Assembly: GCA_964344055.1 (NCBI GenBank)
Contig: CAYFLT010000013.1
Coordinates: 7,043 to 71,042, forward strand
DNA from: OFTM10 sp964344055
Lineage (GTDB): Bacteria > Actinomycetota > Acidimicrobiia > Acidimicrobiales > Aldehydirespiratoraceae
Direction: 5' to 3'
DNA length: 64,000 nt
Shown: piece by piece, positions 34,481-42,874 of the stretch
Layout of the letters: every line of letters begins with the position of its first letter
Numbering within the stretch: position 1 is the first letter of the stretch
Program-made: the position numbers and the translations under genes
Notes under the pieces: model-generated
The model's database searches: none
What the model was told of the DNA's origin: nothing
What the model saw: the letters and a program-made list of their open reading frames with translations, nothing else

Positions 34481-35323
34481 ATGTATCAGCGAATCATCGT
34501 CCCCGTGGATGGCTCGTTGCGTTCGTGGAAGGTGGCCGACGCTGCAGCCGGACTCGCCGCTCGATGGGATTGTTCGGTCGAGGTCGTGTCCGTCGTCCGC
34601 TTCGAATCGGTTCGGGAGCAGACCGAGACCGAGATGGCGGCGATGATCGCCAAGTCGGACTGGTATGACCGCGCCGTTCCCCATGTCGTCGCCGGGATCG
34701 ACCAGAGTGTCGGTGCCTACATCGCAGAGGTCGCCAATGAGCACCCGGGCAGCCTGGTGGTCATGAGCACCACCGGCCACGGCCGGAGCGCGGCGCTGCT
34801 CGGGAGCACCGCCGAGGAGATCCTCCGGCACACCACCACGCCGATCCTGCTGTACGGACCCCACGCCGAACCGGTGGCACCGATGGGAAAGAGCCTCGTC
34901 GTGGCGGTCGACGGTTCCGATCTGTCCGAGCAGGCGCTCGGGCTGGCCGGGGCATGGTCGGTCGGCCTCGATGTCGAACCGTGGGTGGTCACGGTCGGTT
35001 CGCTGAAGGCGAACCTGCCGGCGGATGTCGTGGAGACCGCAGTCCCTCACAAGCTCGCCGCCGAGCTCGAGCCGCTGGTCGGTCGGACCGTCCAGTTCGA
35101 GACCCTGCACGGTGACCGTCCGTCGGCTGCACTCACCGAGTTCGCCGAGTCCATCGACGCGGCCGTGTTGGTCGAGACGACCCACGCTCGGCACGGGTTC
35201 GACCTCCTGATGAGCGGCAGCGTGACCATGGCGACCGTCCGCCACGCGCACCTGCCGGTCCTGGTCGTCCGCGGCATCGACGTCCGCGAGGCGAGCCACG
35301 AGGAGGCGAGCGTCTCCCGCTGA
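34481..35323 (+). CDS. Universal stress protein, tandem UspA domains
   Basis: 280 residues with two Usp domains. The first (about 1-130) begins YQRIIVPVDGS and ends with VVMSTTGHGRSAALLGSTAEEILRHTTTPILL, matching the ATP-binding G-2x-G-9x-G-S/T motif. The second (about 140-275) starts 'SLVVAVDGSDLSEQAL' and ends 'GSVTMATVRHAHLPVLVV', with a less complete nucleotide loop. ATG 34481 has a strong AGGAGGTGA upstream. Such proteins bind ATP and adjust metabolism under stress or hypoxia. It is a monocistronic gene with a hairpin 20 bp after its stop. Confidence 0.9.
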   Translation: MYQRIIVPVDGSLRSWKVADAAAGLAARWDCSVEVVSVVRFESVREQTETEMAAMIAKSDWYDRAVPHVVAGIDQSVGAYIAEVANEHPGSLVVMSTTGHGRSAALLGSTAEEILRHTTTPILLYGPHAEPVAPMGKSLVVAVDGSDLSEQALGLAGAWSVGLDVEPWVVTVGSLKANLPADVVETAVPHKLAAELEPLVGRTVQFETLHGDRPSAALTEFAESIDAAVLVETTHARHGFDLLMSGSVTMATVRHAHLPVLVVRGIDVREASHEEASVSR

Positions 35324-35342
35324 CCGCTGGGGGCCACGAGAA

Positions 35343-35379
35343 CCTGCACACATCGGTGTCTGACTCCGATGTGTGCAGG
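35343..35379. terminator. Bidirectional hairpin between convergent usp and FNR genes
   Basis: CCTGCACACATCGG (35343-35356) pairs perfectly with CCGATGTGTGCAGG (35366-35379) around a 9-nt loop. It fills the 59-bp space between two convergent stop codons (35323 and 35383). There is no U-tract, so it is a terminator of the GC-hairpin type. Confidence 0.7.
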
Positions 35380-35382
35380 CTG

Positions 35383-37075
35383 CTACCAGTACTCCTCGTA
35401 GTGGATGTTGCCGGGTAGCTTCCGACGGTCGAGCGTGAAGCCACGTTCGGCGAGGAGTTGGACGACGCCGACCGTTTCGGGGAACTCGAGGCGGCCGTTG
35501 ACCTCCTCGGGGAGGCCGATCATCGACGGATTCCCACACAGATAGACGTGGGTGCGAGCAGGGTCGAGATCCACCCCGAACTGCTCGAAGTCGCCGTCGC
35601 GGATGAGGTCCTGGATATACCGCTTGGGCACGTCCGGTTCGCGTGTGGGGACCGGGAGGTAGTGGTAGTTCCCGTAGCGGGACTCCAGTGCTCGATGACT
35701 CTCGAGATAGCCGAGGTCGGCCCAATTGCGAACCGACACCGCGGACACGATCGGCCCGTAGTGGCCCTTGCGAAGCAGTTCCACGGCCATTGCATTGTGG
35801 GGCGCCTCGCCGGTTCCGGTCGACAACAAGATGACTGTGCACGACGGATCGGTCACCTCGTGGAGGGTGTAGCGGCCCGCCACCTTCGGACCCAGGTAGA
35901 TCCGATCGCCTGGCCGCTTCAGTGCCAGTCGCGGCGTCAACTCGGGGACATTGTCCTCCGACGGCCGCACCAACACGATGTAGAACTCGAGCTCGTCCAG
36001 GCCGCCCTCGTCGGTCAGGTATCCGATCTCGGCCGTCGAGGTTGCGGTCCTCGGCGTCGTCGACCCTCGGCTCCCAGAACCCGAGACCCAGCGTGGCGTA
36101 CTGGCCGGGCACGTACGACGTTCCGCCGTGGTCGGGCTTCACCCGAAGTACCCAGAGATCCGAATGGGTGGGTTCGAAGTGGGTGATGACCGCGTTGTAG
36201 TGCTCTTCGCGCAGCTCCTCGATGACCCCGGTGTTGCGCTGGCGACGCTCGTGCCTGGGCGGCCGGAGGTCGATGTCGAGCTCGGGGAAGCAGGCAGCGG
36301 CGACGTCGATGCCCGCCCGCCAGCCCGGCGTGGTGGGAGCAGTGCTGCTCTCGTCGGGCTCCCCGACGAACCAGACGTGGTTGCTGGCGAGTGCGGCATC
36401 GCTGACGCCGAGGTCCGCCGGGGTCAGCGTCTCTCGCAACGATGCGAACACCACGTGATCGACCTGGAGGTCGGGTGTTCGGCGATCGCCGAAGAACACC
36501 ATCGGGTAGCCGTCGATCTCCCCGATCTGCTCCGGGACCGAGCGGTAGAGGACGGTTGCTCGACGCTCGCGCTCCAGCCGCCGTAGGAGGTTCTCGCCGG
36601 CCGGCGAAAGCCGGTTCGGGTCCATCCCGCCGGCTGCCAGGACGACCTTCGCGCCGGTGGCGGCGATCGATGCCGTGAGCTCGACCGCGTGGTCGGTGTA
36701 GCCGATGACCAGGACGTCGTCGTCGGCCTCGTGTTCAGGAACGGTGTCGATGTGGACTCGAGGACTGTCGGCCACCTTCAGCGGCGGACGCCATTCGGGC
36801 GACCGGCGCCGGTTGGCGACGAGACAGGCGCGGGTGCGATAGGTCTGCTTGTTCGAGACGACCACGATGGTGTCGCCTTCGGCGTCGATGGAGGAGACGT
36901 GCTCGCCGTAGCCGATGTCGAGCTCGTTCTCACCGACGAGTTCCGGGAAGGTGACCGAGTGTTCCTCCTCCAGGATCCGGATGAGGGGCAGTCCCGACCG
37001 CAAGGACGACACCGCCACCGACAGACCGCCGGCCGTGCCGCCCACGATCACGAGGTCGTAGTCGTTCGAACTCAT
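35383..37075 (-). pseudogene. FAD/NAD(P) reductase fused to ferredoxin-NADP+ reductase domain, frame broken at the junction
   Basis: The N-terminal ~275 residues form a flavoprotein (DYDLVIVGGTAGGLSVAVSS, a dinucleotide-binding Rossmann start). After the linker an FNR-type barrel begins (SYVPGQYATLGLGFWEPRVDDAEDRNL), but the frame then fails near 36033. From about 36030 down to 35383 another frame carries the rest: LEFYIVLVR, the NADP-binding STGTGEAPHNAM, 'THVYLCGNPSMIG' and the terminal EEYW. The RxYS FAD motif expected right at the junction is absent from both frames, so bases have been lost as well as the frame shifted. Either the gene is decaying or the assembly dropped a short segment. 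If intact, it would exchange electrons between NADPH and ferredoxin. Confidence 0.78.
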
Positions 37076-37134
37076 CGATGGAGTGTCGCGCGTGTCCGTC
37101 GCCTGGGAGAACTCGGTGACCTCATCCCCCTACA

Positions 37135-37179
37135 AACCTGGCAGGGTTTTGGTGTCAGGCACCAAAACCCTGCCAGGTT
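37135..37179. repeat. Perfect 20-bp-stem palindrome, REP-like
   Basis: AACCTGGCAGGGTTTTGGTG (37135-37154) pairs perfectly with 37160-37179 around the loop TCAGG. The centre of its minus strand reads GGTGCCTGACACC, close to the centre of the palindrome at 15206-15243. It lies between two same-strand genes and may also act as a terminator for the solute-binding gene ending at 37210. Confidence 0.75.
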
Positions 37180-37209
37180 GGGTACCAGACCCTGTCAACT
37201 CGATCTGGG

Positions 37210-38706
37210 CTAGGGGAAGGCGTCCTGGAGGTCGGTGACGGGGACGAGATCGCCGTCGCCGACGGTGGAGTCGTACTCGGAGAGCCGGAGCATGTCCTGG
37301 GCGCCGATCTTCTCGGGTGAGAGCGACGCGGCTCCGACTCCCGGGAGGACGAAGTCGTCGAACGCGGCCGAGAAGGCGGCCTGCTCGAACGTCTCGGGGG
37401 TCAGCTCTCCGCCGGCGGCCGTGGCCACCTGCACGAAGAGGGACAGGGCGATGCAATACCGCCGAAGGGGATTGAACCAGTTCTCCTCGCCCTCGACGTA
37501 GCTGCTCGGCACCCGCAGATCGGCGTCGGGCATGCGGGCGACGACCGGGTCGACACACTCGCTCTGGAAGGCAGGGTCGGCCCAGATCTCCTCGTTGGTC
37601 GGGCCGGTGGACGACAGGACCCCGTCGGCGATCGACTTGTCCGAGATGGTGGCACCGAGGTTGCCGAGCCCGGCCGCGTCGTTGGACCAGATGGCGATCT
37701 CGCCCACGAGCCCGGCGGCGGCGTGACCCCGGATCGACGAACTCGGGGTCCCGAAGATCATCAAGGTGTTGGCGCCGGAGGTCTTGAACCGTTCGAACGC
37801 CACCGCCAACTCGGCGTCCTGGGCCACGGTGTCGCCGTCGGTGGCCTCGATGATGGCGCTGCCGACGACCTCGACGCCCCGGTTCTCGAGCTCGTCGATG
37901 ACGAAGTCCTCTTCGCCGGACGCTGCTGCACCGCCCATAGTGAACACGAGCGCCCCGTCGAGGCGTCCGGTCTGGTCGAGCAGGTTCAACAGGTTGATGG
38001 TCTGGAACTCCACCGGTGGGCCGACGCTTAACCAGGGAGCGCGGGCCTGAGCGAGTTCCGAATCGTTGATCTCGCCACCGACCATGGTGGTCTCGTTGAG
38101 TCCGACGATGCAGGGGTCGGCGGTACCGGCGAGCGGCCCGACGAAGCCGCCGAGATTGGCGAAGGACTCGATGTCCTCGGTGAGCGCCGAGCAGGCCCGC
38201 TCGGCGTCGGCTCCGTCGATCGGGCTGTAGAACTCGTAGAAGGCCTCGACCATCCTGCCGTTGATCCCGCCGTTCTCGTTGAGGTTCTCGATAAGGGCCT
38301 CCCAGATGCCCTGTTGATCGCCCCAGCCGTTCGGGATCAGGTTCAGCTCCTGCAGGATCTCGAAGTTGAGCATCGTCATGCCGAGAGTGATGGTGTCGGC
38401 GGTGACCCCCCGCCAGGAATCGGTCAGGACGATCTCCTCCGGCTCGTCGTCCTCGCTGGACTCTCCGCCGGCGCCTGTGTCGCCGGACGTTCCTTCGCCG
38501 TCGTCGGTCGAATCGCCGGAGCCTTCGTCGTCGGAGCCGGACTCGTCGTCGGTCGAGTCGCCCGAGCCCTCGTCGGTCGAGTCCTCAGCATCGTCGCCAG
38601 TAGCGGTGACGCCACCATCGTCGTCTCCGCCGCCGCAGGCCGCGGCGAGAAGGGCGAAAGAGAGCAGTAACGCAGCAAGGTGCGCGAATGAGCGGTGGTT
38701 CGGCAC
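37210..38706 (-). CDS. ABC transporter substrate-binding lipoprotein (LivJ/Peripla_BP_6-like), copy 1
   Basis: 498 residues. The signal peptide and lipobox (LLAAAC) are followed by an Asp/Gly/Ser/Glu-rich linker of ~60 residues, then a two-lobed type I periplasmic binding fold: 'ADTITLGMTMLNFEI', 'INGRMVEAFYEFYSPIDG', 'GFVGPLAGTADPCIVGLNET' and 'NTLMIFGTPSSSIRGHAAAG'. I start at GTG 38706 (GGGGGGA upstream), which puts the signal peptide first. It is very similar to the gene at 38852-40339, so the two are a tandem duplication. No permease or ATPase gene is adjacent. The ligand is unknown; amino-acid-like or amide compounds are typical for the family. Confidence 0.85.
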   Translation of the reverse strand: MPNHRSFAHLAALLLSFALLAAACGGGDDDGGVTATGDDAEDSTDEGSGDSTDDESGSDDEGSGDSTDDGEGTSGDTGAGGESSEDDEPEEIVLTDSWRGVTADTITLGMTMLNFEILQELNLIPNGWGDQQGIWEALIENLNENGGINGRMVEAFYEFYSPIDGADAERACSALTEDIESFANLGGFVGPLAGTADPCIVGLNETTMVGGEINDSELAQARAPWLSVGPPVEFQTINLLNLLDQTGRLDGALVFTMGGAAASGEEDFVIDELENRGVEVVGSAIIEATDGDTVAQDAELAVAFERFKTSGANTLMIFGTPSSSIRGHAAAGLVGEIAIWSNDAAGLGNLGATISDKSIADGVLSSTGPTNEEIWADPAFQSECVDPVVARMPDADLRVPSSYVEGEENWFNPLRRYCIALSLFVQVATAAGGELTPETFEQAAFSAAFDDFVLPGVGAASLSPEKIGAQDMLRLSEYDSTVGDGDLVPVTDLQDAFP

Positions 38707-38795
38707 GAGGTCCCCCCGGAGTCGGCCCGACGATCTGGTGCCCAGAGTCAAGCCGAAACGGGTCGATCGCTCAACCGGTTGCCCGTCCGAACGCG

Positions 38796-38831
38796 GAAGG
38801 GGTGGGCCGCCCGTGAGCGGTCCACCCCTTC
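38796..38831 (-). terminator. Intrinsic-type hairpin after solute-binding gene copy 2
   Basis: GAAGGGGTGGGCCG (38796-38809) pairs with CGGTCCACCCCTTC (38818-38831), a 14-bp stem with one G-T, loop 8 nt. It starts 20 bp past the stop at 38852 (minus strand) and separates the two paralogous genes, so each probably has its own transcript. Confidence 0.72.
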
Positions 38832-38851
38832 GGTGCGATCACCTGGAGGGT

Positions 38852-40339
38852 CTAGGGGAACGCGTCGAGGAGGTCGGTCACCGGCACGATGTCACCGTCG
38901 CCGACGCTGTGGTCGAACTCCGACAGGCGGACCGAGTCCTGGGCGCCGAGCTTTTCCGGAGACAGCGAGGCTGCACCGATACCCGGAACCGTGAAGTCGT
39001 CGAAGGCGGCCGAGAACGCGGCCTCCTCGAAGCTCGCCGGCGTGAGATCTCCGCCTGCCGCAGTGGCGACCTGGGTGAAGATCGACAGCATCAGGCAGTA
39101 GCGGCGGAGTGGCAGGAACCAGTTCTCCTCACCGGCCTCGTAGGTATCGGGCGAGCGGAGGTCGGCTTCGGGCACGCGGGCCACGACCGGGTCCACACAC
39201 TCGCTCTGGAAGGCGGGATCGCCCCAGATCTCCAATTCGGTGGCGCCGGTGCTGGTGAGCGCGCCGTTGGCGATGGACTTGTCGGTCATCGTCGCCCCGA
39301 GGTTGTCGAGCCCGGCGGCATCGTTGGACCAGATGGCGATCTCGCCGGTGAGGCCGGCGGCCGCGTGGCCCCGGATCGATGACCCGGGCGTGCCGAAGAT
39401 CATCAGCGTGTTGGCTCCGGAGGCCTTGAACCGTTCGAAGGCGACCGCGAGCTCGGCATCCTGGGCGACCGTGTCGCCGTCGGGTGCCTCGATCACGGCA
39501 CTGCCGACGATCTCCACACCCCGGTCCTCGAGTTCGTTGGTCACGAACTCCTCCTCACCGGAGGCAGCCGCTCCGCCCATGAGGAAGACCACCGCCCCGT
39601 CGAGGCGTCCGGTCTGGTCGAGGAGGTTCAGCAGGTTGATGGTCTGGAACTCGACCGGCGGGCTTGCCGTGAACCACGGTGCGCGGGCCTGGGCGAGCTC
39701 GGCATCGTTGATCTCGCCGCCGATCATGGTGGTCTCGTTGAGGCCGACGATGCAGGGGTCGGCGGTACCGGCGAGCGGCCCGACGAAGCCGCCGAGCACG
39801 GCGAACACCTCGTTGTCCTCGGTCAGAGCGGAACAAGCCCGTTCGGCATCGGCGCCGTCGATGGGGCTGTAGAACTCGTAGACCGCTTCGAGCATGCGCC
39901 CGTTGACGCCACCGTTGTCGTTGGCGTTGTCGATCAGCGCCTGCCAGACGGCCTGCTGATCACCCCAGCCGTTGGCGCTGAGACCGAGATCGGTGAGGAT
40001 CTCGAAGTTCAGCATCGACATGCCGAGAGAGATCGTGTCGGCGGTGACACCGCGCCAGGAATCGGTGAGCACGATCTCCTCGGGCTCGTCGCCGTCGTCA
40101 CCGGTGTCGTCTCCGTCGTCGCCGGTGTCATCACCGTCGTCTCCCGAGTCTCCGGCGTCGTCGCCGTCGTCGCCGGTGTCGCCGTCGTCTCCGGAGTCGC
40201 CGTCGTCTCCCGAGTCTCCGGCGTCGTCGCCGGCAGTCGTGTCACCGTCATCACCGCCGCCGCACGCCGCGGCGATGAGTGTGAAGGCCAGGAGCAGCGC
40301 AACCAGGCGCCACAAGTTTCTCGAACGTTTCGCGGACAT
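38852..40339 (-). CDS. ABC transporter substrate-binding lipoprotein (LivJ/Peripla_BP_6-like), copy 2
   Basis: 495 residues. Lipobox LIAAAC, then a linker built of repeated D-G-D-D/S units (about 28-85), then the same binding fold as copy 1, with long identical stretches (for example GFVGPLAGTADPCIVGLNET and TINLLNLLDQTGRLDGA). ATG 40339 has GGAGGGGA upstream. It is the copy nearest the divergent TetR gene and its operator, so it is the likelier regulated member. The acidic linker probably spans the cell wall. The ligand is unknown and no transporter membrane genes are nearby. Confidence 0.87.
   Translation of the reverse strand: MSAKRSRNLWRLVALLLAFTLIAAACGGGDDGDTTAGDDAGDSGDDGDSGDDGDTGDDGDDAGDSGDDGDDTGDDGDDTGDDGDEPEEIVLTDSWRGVTADTISLGMSMLNFEILTDLGLSANGWGDQQAVWQALIDNANDNGGVNGRMLEAVYEFYSPIDGADAERACSALTEDNEVFAVLGGFVGPLAGTADPCIVGLNETTMIGGEINDAELAQARAPWFTASPPVEFQTINLLNLLDQTGRLDGAVVFLMGGAAASGEEEFVTNELEDRGVEIVGSAVIEAPDGDTVAQDAELAVAFERFKASGANTLMIFGTPGSSIRGHAAAGLTGEIAIWSNDAAGLDNLGATMTDKSIANGALTSTGATELEIWGDPAFQSECVDPVVARVPEADLRSPDTYEAGEENWFLPLRRYCLMLSIFTQVATAAGGDLTPASFEEAAFSAAFDDFTVPGIGAASLSPEKLGAQDSVRLSEFDHSVGDGDIVPVTDLLDAFP
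40080..40240. repeat. Imperfect trinucleotide-rich tandem repeats encoding the acidic linker
   Basis: GTCGTC/GCCGTC-type units repeat through this stretch; a ~30-bp block containing CGTCGTCTCCCGAGTCTCC occurs twice (about 40134 and 40200). It codes for the (DGDD/DSGDDGD) linker of the lipoprotein and is likely to vary in length between strains or to confuse assembly. Confidence 0.75.
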
Positions 40340-40394
40340 GCGGTCCCCTCCATGTGTCCTGCGACGTGCTTTGTCGCCGCCTGATTCAAGCATA

Positions 40395-40425
40395 TGTCCT
40401 GTCTTGGGACAATATTCGGTAGGGT
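40395..40425. promoter_or_regulatory. TetR operator candidate and leaderless -10
   Basis: TGTCC-N7-GGACA (40395-40399/40407-40411), within AT-rich flanks, lies between the divergent lipoprotein and TetR genes. TAGGGT (40420-40425) is 7 nt before GTG 40433, and the palindrome covers its -35 region. Confidence 0.5.
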
Positions 40426-40432
40426 TGCCGCC

Positions 40433-41059
40433 GTGACGGCAGGGATGGATTCGGCGACGCGGCGAGGACCGGGTCGGCCGCCCATCACCGAGAATCGTAC
40501 GGCTGTGCTCGAGGCCACCCGGGTGGTGCTGATCGAGGTCGGCTACGACAAGCTCACCCTCGAAGCGGTCGCGCAGACCGCCGGGCTGTACCGGCGCTAC
40601 ATCAACCGCACGTGGGCGTCGAAGGCGGAACTGGTCCGTGATGCCCTGTTCGAGCGTGCGTTCACCCTCGAACAACCCGACACGGGGTCGCTCCGAACCG
40701 ACCTTCGGGTGATGGCCCGACAGCAGGTCGAGTGGCTCACCCGCCCGGAGTACGTGCAGGGAATCGTCGGTGTGCGGGCCGCGCTCCGAGCCGACCCGAA
40801 GCTCTTCCGCGAGACGATGGACCGCTACGTCACACCGATCACCACGGTGATGGATGCGATCTTCGCGAGCGCCATCGAACGGGGTGAACTCGAGGAGGCT
40901 CCGTCCTCCCTGGTCGTCGCAACCGTGGTCTCAGGTGCAGTGACCGAGGTGCACGAGGTCGGGCTCCACACCCCCGAGGAGCTCACCGACATGGCGGTGT
41001 CCATGCTGATGGGGGGCGTCATCAGCGGTGCGCCAGCACCTCACCGTGGGGACACATGA
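40433..41059 (+). CDS. TetR/AcrR-family regulator
   Basis: 208 residues. An N-terminal RRGPGRPP tail leads into the HTH (LTLEAVAQTAGLYRRYINRTWASKAEL); the recognition helix reads AGLYRRYINRTW where most family members have an 'xxxTIYRRW' core, an unusual variant. The C-terminal part matches the TetR_C type with 'RETMDRYVTPITTVMDAIFASAIERGEL'. GTG 40433 is supported by TAGGGT 7 nt upstream. It is divergent from the solute-binding lipoprotein, so control of that gene is likely. Its 3' end overlaps the convergent methyltransferase by 38 bp. Confidence 0.82.
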   Translation: MTAGMDSATRRGPGRPPITENRTAVLEATRVVLIEVGYDKLTLEAVAQTAGLYRRYINRTWASKAELVRDALFERAFTLEQPDTGSLRTDLRVMARQQVEWLTRPEYVQGIVGVRAALRADPKLFRETMDRYVTPITTVMDAIFASAIERGELEEAPSSLVVATVVSGAVTEVHEVGLHTPEELTDMAVSMLMGGVISGAPAPHRGDT

Positions 41060-41834
41060 ACCATCCGGCAGGCTGAGCCGCCCAGGCCGTCCAGGCGGCC
41101 GCGAGGTCATCGAGTTCGGCGGCTTCGCTCAGCCCGAACTCCAGGGCATGGTCGGCGAAGCTCGACTGACGAATACGGTCGGCCCACAACCCTCCCCACC
41201 AGTTCCGGCTCTCGGGGGTGGCGAACGTCCACGTGGATGAGCCGGGCTCGATTCTGGAGAAGCCGGCTTTCTGCACCCAGCCCAGGAGGTGACGGCCGGC
41301 GTCGGCATCGGCATCGAGACGCCCGGCGATCTGGTGGTAGAGCTCCGACCAGCGATCGAGGCGTGGATCGGCCGGAGCCCAGGTCATCGCCCCGTAGTCC
41401 GCGTCTCGTACGGCCAAGATCCCACCCGGGCGAAGAACGCGACGCATCTCGACGAGTGCCCCCACCGGGTCGGTGAGGTGCTGGAGGACCTGATGAGCGT
41501 GGACCACGTCGAAGGTCGCATCGTCGAAGGCGAGTGCGTAGACGTCGCCGGTTTCGAACCGGCAGTTGGTGGGCGCACCGGGCAGGCCGAGGAGGTGGTC
41601 GGCCTTCTCCAGGACGTCGTCGACCGCGTCGATGCCGAGCACCTCACCTGGGCCGACCCGGTGGGCGAGATCGACGGTGATCGTGCCCGGTCCACACCCG
41701 ATGTCGAGGAGCCGTTGGCCGGATCCGAGGTGGGGAAGGAGATGGGCCGCGGAGTTCTCCGCGGTCCGCCATTCGTGTGAACGCAGGACGGCCTCGCTGT
41801 GCCCGTGTAGGTAGGGATCGGGCGGCTGGCTCAC
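41022..41834 (-). CDS. Class I SAM-dependent methyltransferase
   Basis: 270 residues with a Methyltransf_11-type Rossmann core: motif I LLDIGCGPGTITVDLA, acidic loop GIDAVDDVLEKA, motif II region 'FDVVHAHQVLQHLTDP' and VLRPGGILAVRD. It uses S-adenosylmethionine; the acceptor is unknown. GTG 41834 lies 6 nt after CACACT (minus strand), fitting a leaderless start. It is transcribed away from the YeeE/YedE pair and overlaps the TetR gene end. Confidence 0.85.
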   Translation of the reverse strand: MSQPPDPYLHGHSEAVLRSHEWRTAENSAAHLLPHLGSGQRLLDIGCGPGTITVDLAHRVGPGEVLGIDAVDDVLEKADHLLGLPGAPTNCRFETGDVYALAFDDATFDVVHAHQVLQHLTDPVGALVEMRRVLRPGGILAVRDADYGAMTWAPADPRLDRWSELYHQIAGRLDADADAGRHLLGWVQKAGFSRIEPGSSTWTFATPESRNWWGGLWADRIRQSSFADHALEFGLSEAAELDDLAAAWTAWAAQPAGWFMCPHGEVLAHR

Positions 41835-41838
41835 TGCC

Positions 41839-41853
41839 GAAGTGTGGCACTTC
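41839..41853. promoter_or_regulatory. Palindrome over the methyltransferase promoter
   Basis: GAAGTG-TGG-CACTTC, a perfect 15-bp odd palindrome covering the -10-like CACACT of the methyltransferase gene, in the region divergent from the YeeE/YedE pair. Possible operator. Confidence 0.45.
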
Positions 41854-41942
41854 GTGGCGACATCCGGGTGTGACTTCTCGACGTCAGCATGAACTTCGAC
41901 ACTTCGGTGGTAGTCGGATGACCGGCCGGGCAAAATGTCCGG

Positions 41943-42422
41943 ATGTTTGACGTGCTCCCGGATCGGGTCCCTTGGTACGTCGCCGGTCCGGGGCTCGGGC
42001 TCCTGATCGTCGGCTTGTTCGTCCTCGCCAACCAGCCCCTGGGCGCCAGCGGCGCCTACGTGCAGACGTCCGGGCTGCTGCGGCGACGCAGTGATGTCGC
42101 GGTGTGGCGGGTCTGGTACTTCGTGGGGATGTTCGCGGGTGGTCTCCTGGTGACCAACGTGCTCCGCGACGGGGCGGAGATCCGCTCTGGCTATGACGCC
42201 CTGCGCGAAGTGTGGCCGCTCGGCGTGGTCGCCCCGCTGGTCTTCGTGGGCGCCACCCTGCTCGGCTACGGCGCGGGGATGGCCGGTGGGTGTACCTCCG
42301 GCCATGGCTTGTGTGGCACGTCGCAACGATCACCGGCCAGCGCCGCGGTGACGGTGACGTTCATGGCCACCGCCGTCGGTACCACCGCGATCCTTCGCGT
42401 CCTGACCGGAGGTGACCTGTGA
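41943..42422 (+). CDS. YeeE/YedE-family sulfur-transport protein, N-terminal half
   Basis: 159 residues with about four membrane helices. It ends with the family motif GAGMAGGCTSGHGLCG (near 107-122), whose Cys residues are thought to pass thiosulfate or persulfide sulfur through the membrane. It is half the size of E. coli-type YeeE and pairs with the next gene (GTG overlaps the TGA), so the two probably form one split transporter, as in PmpA/PmpB systems. ATG 41943 is 6 nt after CAAAAT. Function by homology: uptake of thiosulfate or sulfane sulfur. Confidence 0.87.
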   Translation: MFDVLPDRVPWYVAGPGLGLLIVGLFVLANQPLGASGAYVQTSGLLRRRSDVAVWRVWYFVGMFAGGLLVTNVLRDGAEIRSGYDALREVWPLGVVAPLVFVGATLLGYGAGMAGGCTSGHGLCGTSQRSPASAAVTVTFMATAVGTTAILRVLTGGDL

Positions 42423-42874
42423 GGCTCAACCTCGTCGGTCTCCTCTTCGGTGCCCTGTTCGGCGCCCTGCTCGCCGGTGCCAACCTCCACGAGTACGACA
42501 CCATCCACGCGATGCTGCGGCTCGACGAACCCGACGTCTACTTCCTGATGGCTTCTGCCATTGGCACGTCGCTTCCCCTGCTGTGGCTACTCGAGAAGCG
42601 GGGCGTGAACACCCCCTTCGGCGGCAAGATGGTGCTCTCCCGGTCGATGCCCGAGCCGCATCACTGGAAGGGTGGCGCGCTCTTCGGCGTGGGGTGGGCG
42701 GTCGCGGGCACGTGTCCGGCTCCGGCCCTGGTCATGTTGTCGTCGGGTGCCCTCTTGAGTCTGTTGGCCATCCCGGGAATCTTCCTGGGCCTCCACCTAC
42801 GGGAGCGTCACACCAAGACCGCCGATCATGTCGGTGACGGCGAGCACCGCGAAACGGTGGGGGCGGGTTCCTAG
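42419..42874 (+). CDS. YeeE/YedE-family sulfur-transport protein, second half (DUF6691-like)
   Basis: 151 residues, four to five membrane helices, with the matching motif GVGWAVAGTCPAPALVML (near 91-108) carrying the conserved Cys. The GTG start overlaps the stop of the partner gene by 4 bp. It completes the split transporter. The end of the gene overlaps the convergent coiled-coil protein gene by 4 bp. Unlike the MBL-rhodanese gene, no CsoR-type operator is visible upstream of the pair. Confidence 0.86.
   Translation: MRLNLVGLLFGALFGALLAGANLHEYDTIHAMLRLDEPDVYFLMASAIGTSLPLLWLLEKRGVNTPFGGKMVLSRSMPEPHHWKGGALFGVGWAVAGTCPAPALVMLSSGALLSLLAIPGIFLGLHLRERHTKTADHVGDGEHRETVGAGS

Noticed and set aside
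40080..40240. Short repeats that look array-like
   Set aside because: Trinucleotide-rich coding repeats for an Asp/Gly linker; no constant-length repeat with unique spacers, so not CRISPR.
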